NCBI GenBank assembly: GCA_030596225.1
Contig: JAUVKO010000011.1
Span: 1 to 17,411 of the forward strand
Direction: 5' to 3'
Source of the DNA: Fidelibacterota bacterium
Lineage (GTDB): Bacteria > Fidelibacterota > UBA8477 > JABMPR01
DNA: 17,411 nucleotides
The notes under the pieces are model-generated. The model was not told the origin of the DNA and searched no databases. It worked only from the letters and a program-made list of their open reading frames with translations. Position 1 is the first letter of the stretch. Every line of letters begins with the position of its first letter. Positions 14,078 through 17,411 of this stretch are shown here, piece after piece. The translations under genes and the position numbers were made by a program.

Positions 14078-14577
14078 ATTGCCGGAATCTCACTTTTCAG
14101 CAGGCTTACCCAGTTTGGATCATTACATTCTTTTAAAAGCCGCCCAATACTTTTTTTTGAAACAGGATCCTGCATGTCAGGCACGATCTCAGCTGCCGGT
14201 TCAAGTACAAAACGTCGCTCTCTGAACCGTGGATGCGGAAGGCTCAGCTCCTCATCTATGCGGATCTCATTTCCAAAAAGAATGATATCGAGATCCAGAT
14301 TCCGGGGTCCTTTGGGAATCTCCAGCTCGCGATTACGTCCGGCTTTAAGTTCCATCTTCAGCAAAAACTGCAACAGTTCCGGAGCTGATAGAGTAGTCTC
14401 AAAATGAATGGCAGCATTCACAAAGGAATCCTGTGAAACAGATCCAACAGGTTCGGTGAGATACATATTACTCATCTGAACATTTGAAAAGTGCATAACT
14501 AGTTCGCTGTAGACTGATCGTATCTGAATCTCAGGGTCGTTCCGGTTGGAGCCTATGCTAATAAGAACATTTGTCAT
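14074..14577 (-). CDS. folK: 2-amino-4-hydroxy-6-hydroxymethyldihydropteridine pyrophosphokinase
   Basis: Cytosolic HPPK enzyme that transfers pyrophosphate from ATP to 6-hydroxymethyl-dihydropterin, the step before dihydropteroate synthase in folate synthesis. The 167-residue protein starts with SIGSNRND (7-14) and carries YLTEPVG (39-45) and F52VNAA. It also has the catalytic/Mg-binding GPRNLDLDIILFG (90-102; Arg92, Asp95, Asp97) and LPHPRFRERRFVL (113-125), all typical. The ATG overlaps the folB stop as ATGA, and its own stop overlaps the kinase start in the same way. This points to tight translational coupling. Confidence 0.97.
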   Translation of the reverse strand: MTNVLISIGSNRNDPEIQIRSVYSELVMHFSNVQMSNMYLTEPVGSVSQDSFVNAAIHFETTLSAPELLQFLLKMELKAGRNRELEIPKGPRNLDLDIILFGNEIRIDEELSLPHPRFRERRFVLEPAAEIVPDMQDPVSKKSIGRLLKECNDPNWVSLLKSEIPAI

Positions 14578-14939
14578 GAACTCGTCCCACTCCGAGTAAC
14601 TTCAACTTCTACATAATCCAGGACGGCATCGATGGGGACTTTCTTTTTTCTTAAGGTGACGGTAATTTCATCTACATCAAACTGTTCGACCAAGGCTTCT
14701 GCGATGTGATCAGCCAAGGTCTCGATCAAATGATATTTGCGGCCGATGACCATATCTTTGACCACAGCATACACTTTCTGATAATCAACAGCTTTATGCA
14801 GCGTATCTTCGTTAGCACAACGGACGAATGGATAACGAATCTTGATATCCACCTCAAACCGGCCACCGAGTTCCTTTTCGAAATCCTGGACACCGTGATA
14901 GCCGTAAAAAACAAGATTCTTGATGGTTAGAATTCCCAT
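14574..14939 (-). CDS. folB: Dihydroneopterin aldolase
   Basis: Cleaves dihydroneopterin to 6-hydroxymethyl-dihydropterin and glycolaldehyde, giving the substrate for FolK encoded immediately downstream. The 121-residue protein is of normal length and shows YGYHGV (12-17), the E-K-E-L-G region with the conserved Glu near 23, and VDYQKVY (51-57). It also has YHLIETLADHIAE (69-81), with the pterin-binding Glu73, and a basic K-K-K-x-P segment near 98-102. It is the first gene of its unit. The preceding 158 bp up to the response-regulator stop codon contain no gene; I found no convincing promoter or ribosome site there. Confidence 0.96.
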   Translation of the reverse strand: MGILTIKNLVFYGYHGVQDFEKELGGRFEVDIKIRYPFVRCANEDTLHKAVDYQKVYAVVKDMVIGRKYHLIETLADHIAEALVEQFDVDEITVTLRKKKVPIDAVLDYVEVEVTRSGTSS

Positions 14940-15097
14940 AGCATAGAAATTTACTTAGCCAACGTAGAATTACAAATGGCTTTCCACCAAATATGCACCT
15001 TGGTTAAAAAAAGGACAATAAATTCGTTGAGAATCTGCTCAGGGGAAAGAAATTCACACTCCGGGATGAGTGCTAGAGAGGATGATTGGGTAGCGAA

Positions 15098-15745
15098 CTA
15101 TTCGAGGGAGGTAAGCCCTTCCCTGATAGCATACTTGGTAAGCTCCGGGATAGAATTCAATTTAAGTTTAGCTTTGATCTTGGCTCGATGAGCCTCAACG
15201 GTTTTAACACTGACAAATAAAGTATCGGCAATCTCCTGGGTTGACTTTCCTTCAGCAAGAAGCTGCAGCACTTCACGTTCACGACTGGAAAGCACCGAGT
15301 CTTCTGCTCCTTCTCCCACCAGTTTTCCCACATAGTCATTAAGCACGGTAGTGGATATTTCCTCGCTGATATAATAGCGGTCCAGAAGAACTTCCTGAAC
15401 TGCTTTAATAAGCTCACTACCGGCACAATCCTTCAGTAAATATCCTTTGGCTCCTGCTTTGAGCATTCCGGTAACAAAATGTCGGTCTGAATGCATGGAA
15501 AGTGCAATAACCTTTAGGTTGGGGTTTTCATCGAGTACCTGTCGCGTAGCTTCAATTCCGTTTAGCTCCGGCATGGCTATATCCATGACAATCACATCAA
15601 CATCCATCTTACGGGCCAGCTTGAGCACCTCACGACCATTCTCGGCCTGAGCAATGACCTTAAAACCAAATTCACTGTTAAGAATGGATACCAAACCTTC
15701 TCTAAACAGGGTGTGATCATCAGCTAAAATAATATTTACGGCCAT
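15098..15745 (-). CDS. Two-component response regulator, NarL/FixJ family
   Basis: This 215-residue DNA-binding regulator has a receiver domain (1-120) with the acidic pocket Asp9-Asp10, phosphoacceptor Asp55 in VMDIAMPELNG, Ser83 and Lys105 (YLLKD). After a short linker comes a LuxR-type helix-turn-helix, LSSREREVLQLLAEGKSTQE, with continuation VSVKTVEAHRAKIKAKL (about 151-194). It should be phosphorylated by the adjacent histidine kinase, whose stop codon overlaps its start by one base (TAATG). Its targets are unknown; no promoter in this window can be assigned to it from sequence. Confidence 0.95.
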   Translation of the reverse strand: MAVNIILADDHTLFREGLVSILNSEFGFKVIAQAENGREVLKLARKMDVDVIVMDIAMPELNGIEATRQVLDENPNLKVIALSMHSDRHFVTGMLKAGAKGYLLKDCAGSELIKAVQEVLLDRYYISEEISTTVLNDYVGKLVGEGAEDSVLSSREREVLQLLAEGKSTQEIADTLFVSVKTVEAHRAKIKAKLKLNSIPELTKYAIREGLTSLE

Positions 15746-16833
15746 TAGTTTCCTTCCAGTGATACCGGTATATGCAATATCACCTCTGTTCCCTTGCCAT
15801 TTGCAGATTGAATATCCAGCACTCCCCCAAGATACTCTATCCGTTCTCTAATGCTAAATAATCCAAAACTGTCCACTTTACGTTTCTGGGGATCCAGAAT
15901 GGCTATGTCAAAACCCTTTCCATTGTCTTGAATCCTTAGCAAAAAGGAATGCTCGCTCGCTTCAGCTGTGACTAACACCTTGGTCGCTTTAGCATGTTTA
16001 ATGACATTTTTTAGTATTTCATCCACTGAGCGGAACAGGATAACTTCTTGTTCATTGCGAAGTTTAACACTGCCACCACTTTGTTCATATATTGTTTTAA
16101 TGCCTGTCTCATCTGTAAATTTATCCAGGCGCCACTCCAAAGCGATAATAAGACCCAATTCATGCAACACCGGTGGACTCAATTCGTAAGTAATGGATCG
16201 GGTCTGTTTCACTGCATCACTGATATCTTTTTCAATGGCTTTCAGTTTCTCTCTTAGATCCTCATCCTGAATACTATTCATGACACCGGCCATCTTGATC
16301 TTGGCCATGGCCAGACTCTGGCCCAAATGATCGTGTAGAACAATAGCCAGGTTATGACGCTCGGCCTCTTCAGCAAGTATGAGATCAGAAGAGAGTCGTT
16401 TGAGCATATTCTGATATTCCCAGATCTCAGCTTCTACCTTTTTACGCTCCGATATATCCCGGGCAATGATCTGTACGGCCGGTTTTCCCTGATAATGAAT
16501 GGAGATGGCTGAAACCTCAACGGGTAGAGCCTGCCCATTCTTGCATTCATATACATCCTCAACCGAAAACAGATCTTCACTTTTGGCCAGCATCATGGTT
16601 TCCAATTCTTGTGAGATCTCCCGTCGATCTGGCTGAACCAGATCTGATACAGTGCGTCCCTGAAGCTCAGAGCCATCTTCAAAGCCTAACATTTTCACTA
16701 ACTTATGATTGGCAAAAACGATAATTCCATCCACATGAATGGCAATGCCCTCACGGGCCTGGTCAATGATCTTATAATAGTTTGTTTCAGCTTCTGTGAG
16801 ATCATGTCGAATATTGGGATTCTGGCGATCGAT
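15745..16833 (-). CDS. PAS-domain sensor histidine kinase (HisKA_3 type), probable AUC start
   Basis: Partner kinase of the adjacent NarL-type regulator. No membrane segment is visible, so it should be cytosolic. Counted from GTG 16734: a PAS domain runs to DISERK (93-98). The dimerisation/phosphoacceptor helix has ERHNLAIVLHDHLGQ with His134. The GHKL ATPase follows, with N-box DEILKNVIKHA, G1 QDNGKGFD, and G2 FGLFSIRERIEYLGG plus NGKGTEV. PAS coding clearly extends upstream of that GTG (NYYKIIDQAREGIAIHVDG is in frame), and the frame is closed by a TAG at 16848-16846. No ATG, GTG or TTG lies between. An AGAGGA site stands 8 nt before the in-frame ATC at 16833, so I use this start (362 residues). 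A sequencing error or the truncated GTG form are alternatives. Confidence 0.85.
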   Translation of the reverse strand: MDRQNPNIRHDLTEAETNYYKIIDQAREGIAIHVDGIIVFANHKLVKMLGFEDGSELQGRTVSDLVQPDRREISQELETMMLAKSEDLFSVEDVYECKNGQALPVEVSAISIHYQGKPAVQIIARDISERKKVEAEIWEYQNMLKRLSSDLILAEEAERHNLAIVLHDHLGQSLAMAKIKMAGVMNSIQDEDLREKLKAIEKDISDAVKQTRSITYELSPPVLHELGLIIALEWRLDKFTDETGIKTIYEQSGGSVKLRNEQEVILFRSVDEILKNVIKHAKATKVLVTAEASEHSFLLRIQDNGKGFDIAILDPQKRKVDSFGLFSIRERIEYLGGVLDIQSANGKGTEVILHIPVSLEGN

Positions 16834-16841
16834 AAAAGAAT

Positions 16842-16893
16842 TCCTCTATAGAAATTGTTATTAATTATGGCATGAAGATAAAGGGATTCGCAA
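16842..16893 (-). promoter_or_regulatory. Putative promoter and Shine-Dalgarno of the sensor kinase operon
   Basis: On the minus strand: TTGCGA (16893-16888, 4 of 6 to consensus), an 18-nt spacer and CATAAT (16869-16864, 5 of 6). The predicted start near 16857 leaves a leader of about 25 nt that contains AGAGGA (16847-16842), spaced 8 nt from the in-frame ATC at 16833. Together they argue that translation begins at ATC rather than at the GTG 99 nt further on. Confidence 0.45.
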
Positions 16894-16942
16894 ATCGTAC
16901 AACAAAGTTTGAGCTTACATTTATCCAAACTAAATTCTTTTT

Positions 16943-16976
16943 AGCCACCGATCTTCACAGATTCTCACGGATTTAT
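16943..16976. repeat. Degenerate 10-bp tandem repeat
   Basis: In the 230-bp gap between the sensor kinase and tRNA-Gly, three successive units start with GAT/GATT at 10-bp intervals (GATCTTCACA, GATTCTCACG, GATTTATTTT). They follow TAGCCACC. The sequence resembles the CACAGATTNNCACGGAT-type repeats found between genes in many bacteria. No gene or further structure is evident in the rest of the gap. Confidence 0.3.
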
Positions 16977-17063
16977 TTTATAGACATCGTTGTTACAATA
17001 CTGGAGTCGTATTGCACTCAAATTGCAGAAGCGAGATGCTTTTCGACATTAGGTATTCGTAAG

Positions 17064-17134
17064 AGCGGGTGAGGAGAATCGAACTCCCGCCATCAGCTTG
17101 GGAAGCTGAGGCACTACCATTATGCGACACCCGC
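17064..17134 (-). tRNA. tRNA-Gly (anticodon CCC)
   Basis: On the minus strand: acceptor stem GCGGGTG with CACCCGC, discriminator T, a D arm with AATGGTAGTGC, and anticodon stem TCAGC/GCTGA enclosing loop TTCCCAA. The anticodon is therefore CCC, reading GGG. The T arm contains GAGTTCGATTCTC. The length is 71 nt without an encoded CCA. It stands alone, with AT-rich DNA upstream and no obvious terminator downstream. Confidence 0.93.
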
Positions 17135-17213
17135 ATTTAAATATGCTGATAGAATTAACAGAATTTAAGTTGATAGGGCAAGTCAAAACCTATTTACCCA
17201 GTATTGAACAAAT

Positions 17214-17238
17214 TCCCCTGACGTTTACTGTCAGGGGA
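17214..17238. other. Perfect 9-bp stem-loop, possible terminator
   Basis: TCCCCTGAC (17214-17222) pairs perfectly with GTCAGGGGA (17230-17238) around a 7-nt GTTTACT loop. On the minus strand it is followed by a partial T-rich stretch (ATTTGTT), so it could terminate a minus-strand gene beyond the right edge, ahead of tRNA-Gly. The rest of 17135-17411 shows no credible gene. Confidence 0.5.
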
Positions 17239-17411
17239 TCTTCTGTGAAGGCGGATAAAGTGCAAAAAACGGCGCCTAGTGTTTTGCTATTCGATTGGAC
17301 ATTATCCTTCTTCACCTAAAAGCAGGTGTCTTAAGACCATCAAATCAGGCTAAATCTTTGATACTCAGGGACTCACTTCAAAGCACAAGATGTAGCGCTT
17401 GAGACAAATTA

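Noticed and set aside
15022..15097. Search for a terminator of the kinase/regulator unit downstream of the response regulator
   Set aside because: No stem followed by a T-tract is visible on the minus strand, so none is annotated.
16698..16928. Minus-strand 76-codon frame overlapping the sensor kinase 5' end
   Set aside because: I considered it as the missing N-terminus joined by a frameshift, but its sequence shows no PAS-like or signal-like features and the PAS N-terminus is in the kinase frame itself.
17158..17186. TTGACT motif upstream of tRNA-Gly as its promoter
   Set aside because: The -35 is good, but the hexamer at 17-nt spacing (TTCTGT) is a poor -10 and no alternative spacing is clearly better.
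17122..17319. Plus-strand 65-codon open frame near the right edge
   Set aside because: It begins inside tRNA-Gly on the opposite strand and crosses the 17214-17238 hairpin; no family features.

Overview
The window reads as chromosomal, housekeeping sequence from a bacterium of the FCB superphylum, possibly Neomarinimicrobiota/Marinimicrobia- or Calditrichota-like. This is inferred from a GWxTD-domain secreted protein, a small DUF4834-like membrane protein, a folK/deoxynucleoside-kinase neighbourhood and intergenic hairpin repeats of the kind common in that group. Base composition looks even (mid-40s % GC by eye). I see no insertion sequence, prophage, CRISPR array or defence island. Apart from a truncated gene at the left edge, every gene is on the minus strand, so the functional order runs from the right edge to the left.

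Layout by coordinate. 1-249 (+): C-terminal end of an S24/LexA-like protein. 354-458: stem-loops including the terminator of the following unit. 474-4114 (-): a glycolysis/secretion unit transcribed fba, pgk, tpiA, secG, tRNA-Leu(GAG). 4233-4934 (-): comF-like phosphoribosyltransferase. 4935-5229: repeat-rich intergenic DNA. 5230-13164 (-): a probable seven-gene operon transcribed as RsbW-like ATPase/kinase, small outer-membrane-type protein, rsmE, HIT hydrolase, smc, GWxTD protein, ROK kinase. Its members mostly overlap or lie within about 20 bp. 13249-14939 (-): folB, folK, deoxynucleoside kinase and a 61-aa membrane protein, two of the junctions being ATGA overlaps. 15098-16833 (-): a PAS sensor histidine kinase and a NarL/FixJ response regulator, overlapping by one base. 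17064-17134 (-): tRNA-Gly(CCC).

How the genes work together. fba, pgk and tpiA encode three central glycolytic/gluconeogenic steps, with secG (Sec translocon) and a tRNA downstream in the same probable transcript. The seven-gene unit mixes signalling, ribosome modification, chromosome organisation, cell-envelope and sugar phosphorylation functions. folB and folK are consecutive folate-pathway enzymes placed next to nucleotide salvage.

The most unusual signals are in expression control rather than gene content. The sensor kinase has no standard start codon at its true 5' end, but it has a promoter and a Shine-Dalgarno sequence 8 nt before an in-frame ATC. The RsbW-like gene has a near-consensus promoter whose predicted transcription start falls on its GTG codon, which suggests a leaderless mRNA. 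An inverted repeat overlaps the putative fba promoter. A 36-nt hairpin lies just past the secG/tRNA terminator. Non-ATG starts are frequent (TTG for tpiA and the GWxTD gene; GTG for HIT, rsmE and the RsbW-like gene). I do not see a convincing new multi-gene system here.
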